DNA from: JAAZBV01 sp964460435
GTDB lineage: Bacteria > Desulfobacterota > DSM-4660 > Desulfatiglandales > HGW-15
Direction: 5' to 3'
NCBI GenBank assembly: GCA_964460435.1
Contig: CAYWRH010000135.1
Coordinates: 1-12,513, forward strand
Length of the DNA stretch: 12,513 nucleotides
A program made the translations under genes and the position numbers. A model generated the notes under the pieces. That model was not told where the DNA came from. It made no database searches and was given only the letters and a program-made list of their open reading frames with translations. Positions 1-7,485 of the stretch are shown here, piece by piece. Numbering within the stretch: position 1 is the first letter of the stretch; each line of letters starts with the position of its first letter.

Positions 1-1634
1 TAAAGAGTGAAGGGGTTGAGTATGTTTTTGGCATACCAGGGGCAACAGAGGTGCTGTTTATGGATGCACTGGAAAAAACCACGGATATAAAATATATCCT
101 TGGACTAAATGAAATAGTATGTGCTGGCATGGCAGAAGGTTATGCGCGGGCTTCAGGAAAGCCGGGTTTTTTAAATCTTCATACAGGGCCAGGTGTGGCA
201 GGAGCGCTTGCCATGCTCTATAACGCACAGGCCGGGGGTGTGCCCCTTGTTATTACAGCAGGCCAGCAGGACACAAGGCTTTTGCAGCATGACCCGCACC
301 TCACAGGCGATATTGTGGGCATGGGCAAGATATATACCAAATGGTGCACAGAGATATATCATGCAGAAGACATACCCATGATCATGCAGCGTGCATTCAA
401 GATGGCCCTGCAGCATCCAAAGGGGCCTGTGCTTGTATCCCTGCCCCAGAATATTATGAGTCAGAAGATAGATTTTAAAGGAGCCAAGAAGAGTTCCATC
501 TATTCTGAAACAGGGGCTGACACAAGGGTAATTAAAAAGGCTGTTAGCCTTATTAATTCTGCCAGGCATCCTGTTATCATGGTGGAAAGCGGCATCACAA
601 GGTGCAATGCCCTTAATGAGGTCGTAAGATTTGCAGAGCTGACCGGCTCCCGGGTTTATCAGGCCTGGATGTCAGATGTGAACTTTCCTGTAAGGCACCC
701 ACAGTATCTTGGCGACCTTGATCCGTCAATGCCCGATGCAAGAGAGACCCTTAAAAATGCTGATTTACTGATTGGAATAGGCTGTTCTATCTTTAGCCCC
801 GGATTTTATAACCCTGTAGATATCATGCCTCAAAATATCAGGATTATACATATTGATGAAAATCCGTGGGAGCTTGGGAAGAACATGGCAACCGACTGCG
901 GTATACAGGGTGATATCAAATCCGTATTGGCAGACCTGAACAGCGCACTTGAAAATAGTATCTCTGAAGAGATAATCAGAAAAATAGAAAAGAGAAAAGA
1001 GGAAATAGAAAAACAAAAAAATGAAAAGAATAATACCCTGAACAGACAGGTTGAGGCGGAAAAAAATAACACGCCCATTGCTGTATCAAGGCTTATGAAA
1101 GAGATAGACAAGCTTACAGATAAGAATACGGTTATTGTTGATGACTGCTGGTCATCTTCGCAGATGCTCAGACAGATAGTAAACCTTTCTGAGGCAGGCC
1201 AGTATTTCCGCGCACGCAAGGGAGGAAGCATAGGATGGGGTCTGCCCGGCGCTATGGGCGCATCCCTTGGCGCACCAGGTAAAAAGATCATCGCCGTATG
1301 CGGCGACGGCAGCGCTGCATGGAGCATGCAGAGCCTCTGGACTGCTGCACGGTATAATATCCCTGTGACTTTTGTTATCACAAATAACGGGGTCTACAGG
1401 CAGGTGAAACTGGTAAGAAGGCATGTTCTGGGTGATTATCTACTTACAGAAAGACATTCAGGTATGGATATTGACGAACCGGTTATTAATTTTAAAGAGC
1501 TTGCAGAATCAATGGGTGTAAAAGGTGCCCAGGTAAAAGAGCCAGGCAAACTTGAAAAGGCGCTTAAAGATGCGGTTCATGACAGTCATCCCAGGCTTAT
1601 AGAGGTATTTATCGAGAATAGGGCGAAGGTGTAG
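1..1634 (+). CDS. ThDP-dependent benzoylformate decarboxylase-like enzyme, 5' partial
   Basis: The open frame runs from base 3 (AAG AGT GAA GGG...) with no stop, so the gene begins upstream of the window; the GTG at 51 is internal. The readable N-terminus has the VFGIPGATE turn of the PYR domain. The ThDP-activating glutamate is in GLNEIVCAGMAEGYARASG (about 108-164), followed by NLHTGPG and an ITAGQQD segment that look much more like benzoylformate decarboxylase than acetolactate synthase. The central domain spans roughly 540-960. A lysine/glutamate-rich, probably helical linker lies near 950-1070. The PP domain holds the cofactor motif GDGS at 1302-1313 and NNGVY near 1384. Such enzymes decarboxylate 2-oxo acids or ligate aldehydes in the cytoplasm. 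The His of NLH (His70 of the Pseudomonas enzyme) is present, but the positions matching Ser26 and His281 appear to be Ala and Gly, so the substrate is uncertain. Its 3' end overlaps the convergent GH9 gene by 26 bp. Confidence 0.9.
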   Translation, partial: KSEGVEYVFGIPGATEVLFMDALEKTTDIKYILGLNEIVCAGMAEGYARASGKPGFLNLHTGPGVAGALAMLYNAQAGGVPLVITAGQQDTRLLQHDPHLTGDIVGMGKIYTKWCTEIYHAEDIPMIMQRAFKMALQHPKGPVLVSLPQNIMSQKIDFKGAKKSSIYSETGADTRVIKKAVSLINSARHPVIMVESGITRCNALNEVVRFAELTGSRVYQAWMSDVNFPVRHPQYLGDLDPSMPDARETLKNADLLIGIGCSIFSPGFYNPVDIMPQNIRIIHIDENPWELGKNMATDCGIQGDIKSVLADLNSALENSISEEIIRKIEKRKEEIEKQKNEKNNTLNRQVEAEKNNTPIAVSRLMKEIDKLTDKNTVIVDDCWSSSQMLRQIVNLSEAGQYFRARKGGSIGWGLPGAMGASLGAPGKKIIAVCGDGSAAWSMQSLWTAARYNIPVTFVITNNGVYRQVKLVRRHVLGDYLLTERHSGMDIDEPVINFKELAESMGVKGAQVKEPGKLEKALKDAVHDSHPRLIEVFIENRAKV

Positions 1635-3690
1635 AAAAAGGGTCCTCCCCTTTCCACTTGCCGCCATTTGCAAGCACTGTATAAAGGGCATCATGGGTCA
1701 TTGTCTCAAAGATGGTAAACTCATTGAATGATATTAACTCCCTGTCATCCACGTAAAGGCGTTCACTTGCGAGCTCTTTTACTTTAGGAAGCACCTTTGC
1801 CTCTCCTCCATTCCATCCGGGCACACCGGGACCAAACACGGTAATGCCAGGCCTTGGCCCCAAACCCTTTGACATTGTATATGCGCTTTCACGGTCATGG
1901 GGGTTATGCACCTGGTTAAATCCAAGGCCTGTCACATATGAGATATTAAGGGGATTAAGCCCCAGCTTGTAGTCCATGAGTTCTGATGCAGCATCAAGAT
2001 ACTTCTGATCACCGCTCAATCGATAATATAGCATAGGTGCACATGCATAAAGGGGCTGCCTTACATTGTGTCCCCATCCTCCTGATTTTGAATTATTCCC
2101 TACGGGGTAAGCATGTTTTTTCAGTTCATCTATGCTGCTGTCAGCAGCCTCTTTAATCGCATTTGTAAAAAATGCTGCTATCTCCGGGTCAACAGGCAAA
2201 CTCCTCTCCATTACATAAGAATAGATATATGCGGGGTTATCAAGACCCTCATCATTAAGCGAATAACCAGGTGTAGCATACAGATTATTTTTGAGAGAAC
2301 CGGCTGCTCTGTACAGCTCTTTTATCTTCTGATGCGCCTCATTATTTCCTGTAAGCAGATATTTCTGGATGTAAAAATAGAGCCTTTCAGGCGCAGATAT
2401 ATCCCGTTCACTATATTTAAATGCCCTTTCAGCCCTGTCAACAAGTTTAAGAGCTTTTTCCGGTTTATAGGGCTTTATGATCCTTGCAAGATGCATAAAG
2501 AGCCCTGCACATGTGCCAGTGGCCCTTTTATCTATATTTACAGTACCATATTTTTTGGTATCCCTGTCCAGTGGAGCGGCAAATGGCTCAGGGTACCCCT
2601 TTGTCTCAGTGCCAAAGTGAATGCTGCCATCTTCATTCTGCAGATATTCCCAGACTAGCGCTCCCCATTCTGCCTCATCAATAATATCAGGGATATTATT
2701 CGTATAGCTCTTTATATTATATTCTGCATCAAATTCTCCGGGTATGTCATACTGGTTATCATAAAAATATTCAGGGAATGCCTCATAGATCATCAAATTT
2801 ATAATCGGGTTTGATATATGATATGCCCTCCTGTCAGCATCACCTGCATCATGGTACCCGCCATAAACCCTGAACTCTCTTTCATCCCCCTTAACAACAA
2901 TGTTTGCCTCGCCTATTGGGCCGTCAACATCATAGACAACGGTATGACATGGTTTTTCTCTTATATCTGGTTTAAGGATGGGGCATCCGCATCTCTGTAA
3001 ATACTGGGCGCGGAACAGGAGATATGCAGTGCGTTTTGTGAACTCTCCCCCTACCCCGAATGGATATGAGCAACCATAACCATCAACAACTATCCTGTAA
3101 GGGCCACCCTCAGGGACATTGGAGAGAACAATACGGTAGACAAAATCACCGGATGATTCATCATTGCCATACTCCTTTATCAGCCCTTCAGTCACAACCT
3201 TGCCTGATGTCTGATTAATTACCTTATACTCAGGCAGACTACCCTCTATTTTAAGGCTTCCGCCTGTGCCCAGCCAGATAGCAAAATTTGCATATCGTGT
3301 TTTGGATAACGCACTGTAACCCGCCTGATTGATCTTGATAGATTCACAAAGGATATTGGCGGAATTGAATAAAATGGTTTTGTTTCCATAGGGGGTTTCA
3401 ATCCTGTATTCCTTGCCATCAACAAGGGGCGCGGTCTTAAGGTAGATATGGTGATCACATGGATCAGCCTGCATGACATACTTATATATTCCCTTTGCAG
3501 GCTCGCCGTTGATCTTCCATGTCGAAAGATTACTGATATCCGCTTCATTGATATCAATGATGTTGCTTGTAAACAGGAGGGCAAGAACATCCTTTGATGC
3601 AGTACGAACCTCTTTGAGTGTGAGTTCGGCATATGAATTACTAAAGGTAAGCAGGATTAGAATCACAATAATATTATGAACCCGGCGCAT
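1609..3690 (-). CDS. Secreted glycoside hydrolase family 9 protein (cellulase-like) with Ig-like N-terminal domains
   Basis: The 693-residue protein opens with a Sec signal peptide (hydrophobic core at residues 7-16, likely cut after SNSYA). Residues about 22-112 form an extra beta-rich domain I cannot name. Residues about 114-215 (INQAGY..., VPEGGPYRIVVDG, YPFGVG) match the CelD_N Ig-like domain that precedes many GH9 catalytic domains. The (alpha/alpha)6 domain follows. GGYHDAGDADRR at about 277-288 carries the DAGD aspartates (281-284, catalytic base region), PDIIDEAEWG follows, NPHDR lies at about 596-600, and NEF at 656-658 supplies the expected acid glutamate (E657). All the main catalytic residues are therefore present. 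The family acts on beta-1,4-glucans or related beta-glycosides by inversion; whether this member is an endo- or exo-enzyme cannot be read. ATG 3690 has GGAG 12 nt upstream. It is the third of three exported minus-strand genes and may share their transcript. Confidence 0.9.
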   Translation of the reverse strand: MRRVHNIIVILILLTFSNSYAELTLKEVRTASKDVLALLFTSNIIDINEADISNLSTWKINGEPAKGIYKYVMQADPCDHHIYLKTAPLVDGKEYRIETPYGNKTILFNSANILCESIKINQAGYSALSKTRYANFAIWLGTGGSLKIEGSLPEYKVINQTSGKVVTEGLIKEYGNDESSGDFVYRIVLSNVPEGGPYRIVVDGYGCSYPFGVGGEFTKRTAYLLFRAQYLQRCGCPILKPDIREKPCHTVVYDVDGPIGEANIVVKGDEREFRVYGGYHDAGDADRRAYHISNPIINLMIYEAFPEYFYDNQYDIPGEFDAEYNIKSYTNNIPDIIDEAEWGALVWEYLQNEDGSIHFGTETKGYPEPFAAPLDRDTKKYGTVNIDKRATGTCAGLFMHLARIIKPYKPEKALKLVDRAERAFKYSERDISAPERLYFYIQKYLLTGNNEAHQKIKELYRAAGSLKNNLYATPGYSLNDEGLDNPAYIYSYVMERSLPVDPEIAAFFTNAIKEAADSSIDELKKHAYPVGNNSKSGGWGHNVRQPLYACAPMLYYRLSGDQKYLDAASELMDYKLGLNPLNISYVTGLGFNQVHNPHDRESAYTMSKGLGPRPGITVFGPGVPGWNGGEAKVLPKVKELASERLYVDDRELISFNEFTIFETMTHDALYTVLANGGKWKGEDPFSTPSPYSR

Positions 3691-3888
3691 TTTGTTTTTT
3701 CACTCCATTTACAATTTTAATTATCCATAATGAAGATAGATAGTTTTAGGTTACCACGGAGGACACAGAGAGTTTATCTTTTAAGTTTTCACTCCGTGTT
3801 CTCTGTGCTCTCCGTGGTAAAAAAATGCTTTTTTCCTAAGATAATTTCTATATTGGCGTTATGTTGTGCCTCTTATTACCTTGTTTTA
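3691..3888. other. Intergenic gap holding an inverted repeat
   Basis: These 198 bp lie between the alpha/beta hydrolase gene and the downstream GH9 gene, both on the minus strand. The gap holds the GH9 ribosome binding site and one 70-bp inverted repeat (3751-3820), listed separately. No convincing promoter for GH9 and no T-tract terminator were seen, so read-through from the upstream gene is possible. Confidence 0.5.
3751..3820. repeat. 70-bp imperfect inverted repeat (ACCACGGAG type)
   Basis: The arms 3751-3770 (starting TTACCACGGAGG) and 3801-3820 (ending TCTCCGTGGTAA) pair over 20 bp with two adjacent mismatches, around a 30-nt loop. Part of the loop (CTCCGTGTTCTCTGTG) repeats the right-arm motif, so alternative foldings exist. 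There is no T-run after the stem on the minus strand, so it does not look like a standard intrinsic terminator. It resembles dispersed intergenic palindromes seen in many bacterial genomes. A role in transcript processing is only a possibility. Confidence 0.75.
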
Positions 3889-5436
3889 TCACCACACATT
3901 AACATCCCTTGCAGCCCTCTTTATCCTCTCTCCATCCGATTGGGTCAAGAACCTTTCTGCAATGAGTTTATCTGTAACATCATAAACCTTTTTCAGGTAA
4001 TCCTCCTTTGCCGGGTATAGGCTCCTGATCTTTTCAGCATCAAAGGGCACCCTGTATCCTGCAAGGGAACAGAAAAATGCACTAGACGCATCCATAGCCC
4101 TGCTGTTTCCATAATAGGTTGCCACTGGCGCCTCAACATAGGGATGCCTTACCCCTCCAAGGGCATTTCCATGTTCATCAAGTTTTACCATTACAGCCTT
4201 GTTGCCAGGGGCATTTTCAGTAACAATGGGCTCTTCCTTTGGCGGAGGGGCGCTTGTTCTGATCCATGCGTAAAGGTTCTGATATGCGCTGTTCATGAAA
4301 AACTCTAATGGAAAATCGGTTACACCGTACTTATCAATCCCCTCGCATTTTGATACTGAATCAGGCACCCCTGCCTTTGCGGAATCAGCCGAGTTTGGCG
4401 AGTTATCCATGCTTTTTTTATTGACATGGGCAGCACCAGGTATCTCATACCGCCTGTATCTGTCAGCAGGGTCATCACTGTCAGGCCGTCTGGCAATAAT
4501 TGTAGAATTGAGCAGCCCCTGGGTTACAACGCTTATTACAGGCACACCGGATGGTTTTATTGTTACGCCTTTTTCTCCGGGTGGCAGGGCATCAACACAC
4601 TGGTTTATGGGCACCATAAATGCATCGCCGTCACCAATCATAAAACCATCAAATATTGGTTTGCCATCAGCCATCTTGGCAGTATCAAGTGGATGAATAA
4701 GGTTGATATAGGTTGTAAGGTAACCACCTGTCTGTGAATAGCCGGTAGCAATAAGGTATTTTACATCATATCCTTTTAAAGGGTTTGAATCCTCCCTGCC
4801 CTTAAGCAGTTTGCCAACCTGGCTTACCATATCCCATACAAGACCGTTTTCAGTCTCTTTTGTTGTATCATTAAGGGTTGATGGCTTTATTTTGCATCTA
4901 TCCTTTTCAGGGGCAGGATTATCCATTGATAATGAGCTGTACCGCTCCGGGTTGAACTTTTTTAATGCCTTAAGAGCTACAGGCTTTACAGTAATGCCTA
5001 CCCATATATCGCCATTCTCTATAAAAAAATCCCTGCAAAACATCCATTGAAGATCCATATCAAACATATTGGTTGGATTATTCAGCTCCAGAACCACATT
5101 GCCGCTGAAGCGAGACTTATCAGCAGGGCGTCTTACAAGGATTCTTGTGGTATAGGGGGCATCAGCATATTTAACAATAACCTTTCCTGAAACATCATAA
5201 TCATAGACATTTGCCTTTCCGCTGACAAAGTATTCCTCTTCAATATAGCCTGAAGATGCAATGTTCTGCGGCACAACCGAGTGATCTGCGCCATTAAACG
5301 GGTATGATTCTGCTGTCACCTGAACAGGGCCCACGACCTTAAGGCCGTTTGAGGCATTTATATTTTTTGCATATGAAAGAGTGAATAATAATAAAACACA
5401 ACTAAAAATTGCTGTTAAAGAATACTTTCTCCTCAT
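3889..5436 (-). CDS. Exported alpha/beta hydrolase of the Abhydrolase_10 type
   Basis: The 515-residue protein starts with a Sec signal peptide (MRRKYS, hydrophobic stretch at about 8-22). Beta-rich segments follow, including TRILVRRPADKSRFSGNVVLELNNP, where these proteins describe an ester-like scaffold before the hydrolase core. The nucleophile elbow is GYSQTGG at residues 232-238 (Ser234), and the likely catalytic histidine is His337 in EIPGAAHVNK, preceded by the ARRPDSDD...RYE segment typical of this family. I could not fix the acid residue: the usual acidic position near VVTQGLL appears replaced. Expected activity is hydrolysis of an ester or lactone outside the cytoplasm; the substrate is unknown. 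ATG 5436 follows a strong GGAGGG Shine-Dalgarno at about 9-10 nt. It lies 133 bp downstream of the NTF2-like gene in the same direction. A second mechanism such as acyl transfer cannot be excluded. Confidence 0.85.
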   Translation of the reverse strand: MRRKYSLTAIFSCVLLLFTLSYAKNINASNGLKVVGPVQVTAESYPFNGADHSVVPQNIASSGYIEEEYFVSGKANVYDYDVSGKVIVKYADAPYTTRILVRRPADKSRFSGNVVLELNNPTNMFDMDLQWMFCRDFFIENGDIWVGITVKPVALKALKKFNPERYSSLSMDNPAPEKDRCKIKPSTLNDTTKETENGLVWDMVSQVGKLLKGREDSNPLKGYDVKYLIATGYSQTGGYLTTYINLIHPLDTAKMADGKPIFDGFMIGDGDAFMVPINQCVDALPPGEKGVTIKPSGVPVISVVTQGLLNSTIIARRPDSDDPADRYRRYEIPGAAHVNKKSMDNSPNSADSAKAGVPDSVSKCEGIDKYGVTDFPLEFFMNSAYQNLYAWIRTSAPPPKEEPIVTENAPGNKAVMVKLDEHGNALGGVRHPYVEAPVATYYGNSRAMDASSAFFCSLAGYRVPFDAEKIRSLYPAKEDYLKKVYDVTDKLIAERFLTQSDGERIKRAARDVNVW

Positions 5437-5467
5437 AATAAACTTTCCCTCCTGATAGTATTTAGCA

Positions 5468-5519
5468 TTCAGCTATCAGCTGGCTCCTTTGTAATATATG
5501 CTATTAGCTGAAAGCTGAA
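5468..5519. repeat. Inverted repeat of the TTCAGCT type
   Basis: TTCAGCTATCAGCT at 5468-5481 is the reverse complement, with one mismatch, of AGCTGAAAGCTGAA at 5506-5519; the loop is 24 nt. TAGCAT (5463-5468) and ATGCTA (5498-5503) give an alternative pairing. It sits between the NTF2-like gene and the alpha/beta hydrolase start. A related AGCTGTCAGCTTT palindrome occurs at 8518-8532, so this looks like a dispersed repeat family. Confidence 0.7.
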
Positions 5520-5536
5520 CTTTGATGGCTGACTAG

Positions 5537-5568
5537 GTTCATACAAAAACACCGGTTTTTGGATGAAC
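5537..5568 (-). terminator. Hairpin directly after the stop codon of the NTF2-like gene
   Basis: Arms 5537-5550 and 5555-5568 pair over 14 bp with a single mismatch around a 4-nt loop (ACCG on the plus strand). The hairpin begins one base after the TAG stop (5570-5572) of the minus-strand gene. The stem contains an A/T run (CAAAAAC/GTTTTTG), but no T-tract follows it, so efficient intrinsic termination is unlikely. It could instead stabilise the upstream message or lower expression of the following hydrolase gene. Confidence 0.5.
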
Positions 5569-5569
5569 A

Positions 5570-6520
5570 CTATTTGAATATGGAAGGAGACCATCCATCA
5601 CCTATACCATATGGCAGCATAACCCCATATGCAAAAATACCCCTCAGCCTGCCATTCTTTATCTTGAACATATCGGCGAAGGGCATTGAGCTTGGTGTTT
5701 TTGCAAAACTTGGATGAGTAGTCCCGTCTGGCATCCTGATAACATCATAGCCGCGATGATTAAAACAGTACAGACCCCATGTAATGCCCTTTTCCACATC
5801 CACTAATGGAGTTCGGCGCGGGAGCACACTGTAAATTGTCTTGAGGGATGGAGGTATCTTGCCATCGGGTGCAATGCATGATGCAGAAGAGGGTAATCCG
5901 GGCGGAGGAGGCACCATGCCAGGTATCTTCCCGCATGTGACCATACCATTTTCTACCCTGTAGCCATCTGTGTCCCAAGGGATTGAACTTGCATCAAGTG
6001 TATCCATGGCCTTGAAATAGATATCCGACATCTCAACCATCTTTTCACGTGATATCCGCTCAGAAGGTGCAAGAATTTCATCAAAACCCGGAGGAACCTG
6101 TTTCAGATTGGCAAGATTTTTTTCATCAACATCGCGGACAACTAATGATTCGGCCTCTGTGATCAACCTGTTTACCACCTTGAGCCTGACTGACAATAGC
6201 ACCGGTTTATCATGCTCTTTTGCAATACCTGTCCATGCCACCTGCCCTTCCTGTGTATCGCATGCATAAAATTTAAAATCACTTAAGCCCGAGGCAGTAA
6301 ACCACAGTCCTTCAGTAGGTGGCAGTTTCACAGTATTCTCAGTAAAAATAAACTTTTTGGCAAACGGGGCTTTTGAGGCATCATGAGCCACCATTGCGGC
6401 AAGGTATTTATCGGCTATACCTTCCAGACAGGACCTGTCACATTCAGTTATAGCAAAAAGAGATAGAGAGAAACAAGATACATACATTATTACAAAAATA
6501 AACCAAAACAGTTTTTTCAT
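5570..6520 (-). CDS. Exported dual-module NTF2-like protein, copy A
   Basis: I chose ATG 6520 (316 residues) because AAGGAGGG lies 4-5 nt upstream and a clean Sec signal peptide follows (MKKLFWFIFV..., cut near SLFA). The open frame extends to 6796, but that 92-residue extension would bury the signal peptide and is absent from the paralogue at 8568. The mature protein starts with a CDRSCLEG motif (Cys27 and Cys31). Two regions have the layout of an NTF2/SnoaL alpha+beta cone: residues about 26-135 (DKYLAAMVAHDASKAPFA, FTENTVKL, GQVAWTG) and about 155-310 (SREKMVEMSDIYFKAM, YRVENGM, EKGITWGLYCFNHRG, FKIKNGRLRGI). By eye, well over half the residues match the copy at 8568. NTF2 folds usually form ligand pockets, but no catalytic residues can be assigned; the role is unknown. 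It may resemble proteins labelled DUF8021, which I could not check. It heads a run of three exported minus-strand genes. Confidence 0.85.
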   Translation of the reverse strand: MKKLFWFIFVIMYVSCFSLSLFAITECDRSCLEGIADKYLAAMVAHDASKAPFAKKFIFTENTVKLPPTEGLWFTASGLSDFKFYACDTQEGQVAWTGIAKEHDKPVLLSVRLKVVNRLITEAESLVVRDVDEKNLANLKQVPPGFDEILAPSERISREKMVEMSDIYFKAMDTLDASSIPWDTDGYRVENGMVTCGKIPGMVPPPPGLPSSASCIAPDGKIPPSLKTIYSVLPRRTPLVDVEKGITWGLYCFNHRGYDVIRMPDGTTHPSFAKTPSSMPFADMFKIKNGRLRGIFAYGVMLPYGIGDGWSPSIFK

Positions 6521-6963
6521 AATACCCTCCTTTTTCTCGTTTCCATGGTAATGGCCAGAATGCCTGTTTTGCAGTAAATAATGATGGAATAGGTATAATG
6601 GCCCAGATTTAAGACTTATATGCTTAAAAAGCAAGGGAAAAAATCCAGGTCTTTTTGACCAGATACTGGGCAGCTTGACCTGAATATAAAAAACAGCCCC
6701 TATTTTTTTTACATCTCTTTTAAATGTCTTGACAAAAAAAGGTATTTTCTTATAGTTCGTCCTATTGAACAAGCTCCTTTTAAAGATCAAATGCATTATC
6801 CCTTGAGTGTTAAAATTTTATTAATAGACCGGCGCTAAAAGCTGCAATATTGATAAAATGTTTCGTTAGGCTTATCACTTGAGATCATCCTGATATTCTC
6901 GTCCAGCGTTCATTCAGCATGGTGTTTTTGGTTTTACTTACCAATTCTAATAGGAGTTAGAGT
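6521..6963. other. Divergent intergenic region
   Basis: These 443 bp separate the minus-strand copy A from the plus-strand copy C remnant. They hold the Shine-Dalgarno of copy A (about 6525-6532), a small GGTC-TTTTT-GACC palindrome at 6648-6660, two TTGACC words 20 bp apart (6655 and 6675), and a rightward sigma-70-like promoter (6729-6756, listed). A TAAAATTTTA palindrome lies near 6810. No comparably good leftward promoter was found. The open frame on the minus strand here has no coding character and is not called. Confidence 0.55.
6729..6756 (+). promoter_or_regulatory. Sigma-70-like promoter facing right
   Basis: A perfect TTGACA -35 box (6729-6734) is followed by a 16-nt spacer and TATAGT (6751-6756), one base off the -10 consensus. 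It would start transcription near 6763, about 200 nt before the ATG at 6964, and could drive the 6964-9509 block. The long leader holds no obvious gene. Confidence 0.55.
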
Positions 6964-7444
6964 ATGAAAACAAATAAAACCTGTCTTATGATCATTGTTA
7001 CTTCCCTGTTTTTCATCTTATCAACCTTAACCACCCTTGAATCATTTGCAGAAGCAAAATGCGACAGGGCCTGTCTTGAAGGTTTTGTGGATCGTTACAT
7101 AGATTCAATGGTTAAACATGATCCATCAAGTGTACAGCTTACCGATAATGTAAAATTCACCGAGAACGGGGTTGAACTGAAGGTGGTTTTAGTTTGTTAC
7201 CGAGATACGCAGGCGGCATGTGCTGGTTGATGAAGAGCGTGGCCTCGTCTTTTCCTTTGCTGCACTGGATCATGCAGGCAATATCAAAGAGGTTATCACT
7301 ACCGATGGAAAGAGACATGAAATAAGCCAGTTGAGCCCGACGACACTCTTTGGCGGAGGACTCTTCAAGATCATTAATGGTGAGATACACCGTATTTACA
7401 CCGTCTTCTATTCAGGGCCTTACGGCATGAAGCACAGATGGTAG
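6964..7444 (+). pseudogene. Dual-module NTF2-like protein, copy C: internally deleted and frameshifted remnant
   Basis: The first frame (6964-7230) has a good start (TAGGAG at 6951-6956, ATG 6964), a signal peptide ending near ESFA, and the family N-terminus CDRACLEGFVDRY...FTENGVEL, then diverges into VLVCYRDTQ and stops. The second frame, one base ahead (open from 7193 to 7444), reads RRRHVLVDEERGLVFSF...LFKIINGEI...YGMKHRW, which matches the C-terminal part of the family (residues about 230-305 of the copy at 8568). About 160 residues in the middle are missing and the two halves are out of frame at about 7178-7230. The second half has only a GTG (7220) as a start and no ribosome binding site, so an intact product is unlikely. 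The deletion joins the first half of module 1 to the second half of module 2. Confidence 0.8.
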
Positions 7445-7485
7445 AGTCTGCAATTAGATGATGTATTATTAACAGTATTGTTTTT

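Noticed and set aside
830..1381. Long open frame on the minus strand inside the ThDP gene
   Set aside because: It lies entirely opposite a well-conserved coding region, has no ribosome binding site, and reads as an antisense shadow.
1634..1654. Possible terminator AAAGGG-TCCTC-CCCTTT between the convergent genes
   Set aside because: The stem is only 6 bp, lies inside the GH9 coding sequence, and has no T-tract on either strand.
3751..3820. CRISPR or attachment-site interpretation of the inverted repeat
   Set aside because: There is a single inverted pair with no regularly spaced direct repeats, no cas genes and no integrase in the window.
6591..6599. TATAAT on the plus strand in the divergent region
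   Set aside because: No recognisable -35 box lies 16-18 nt upstream, and the TTGACA/TATAGT pair at 6729-6756 is much better.
6521..6796. A 92-codon N-terminal extension of copy A
   Set aside because: A strong AAGGAGGG site and a signal peptide begin at 6520, the paralogue has no such extension, and the extension would bury the signal peptide.
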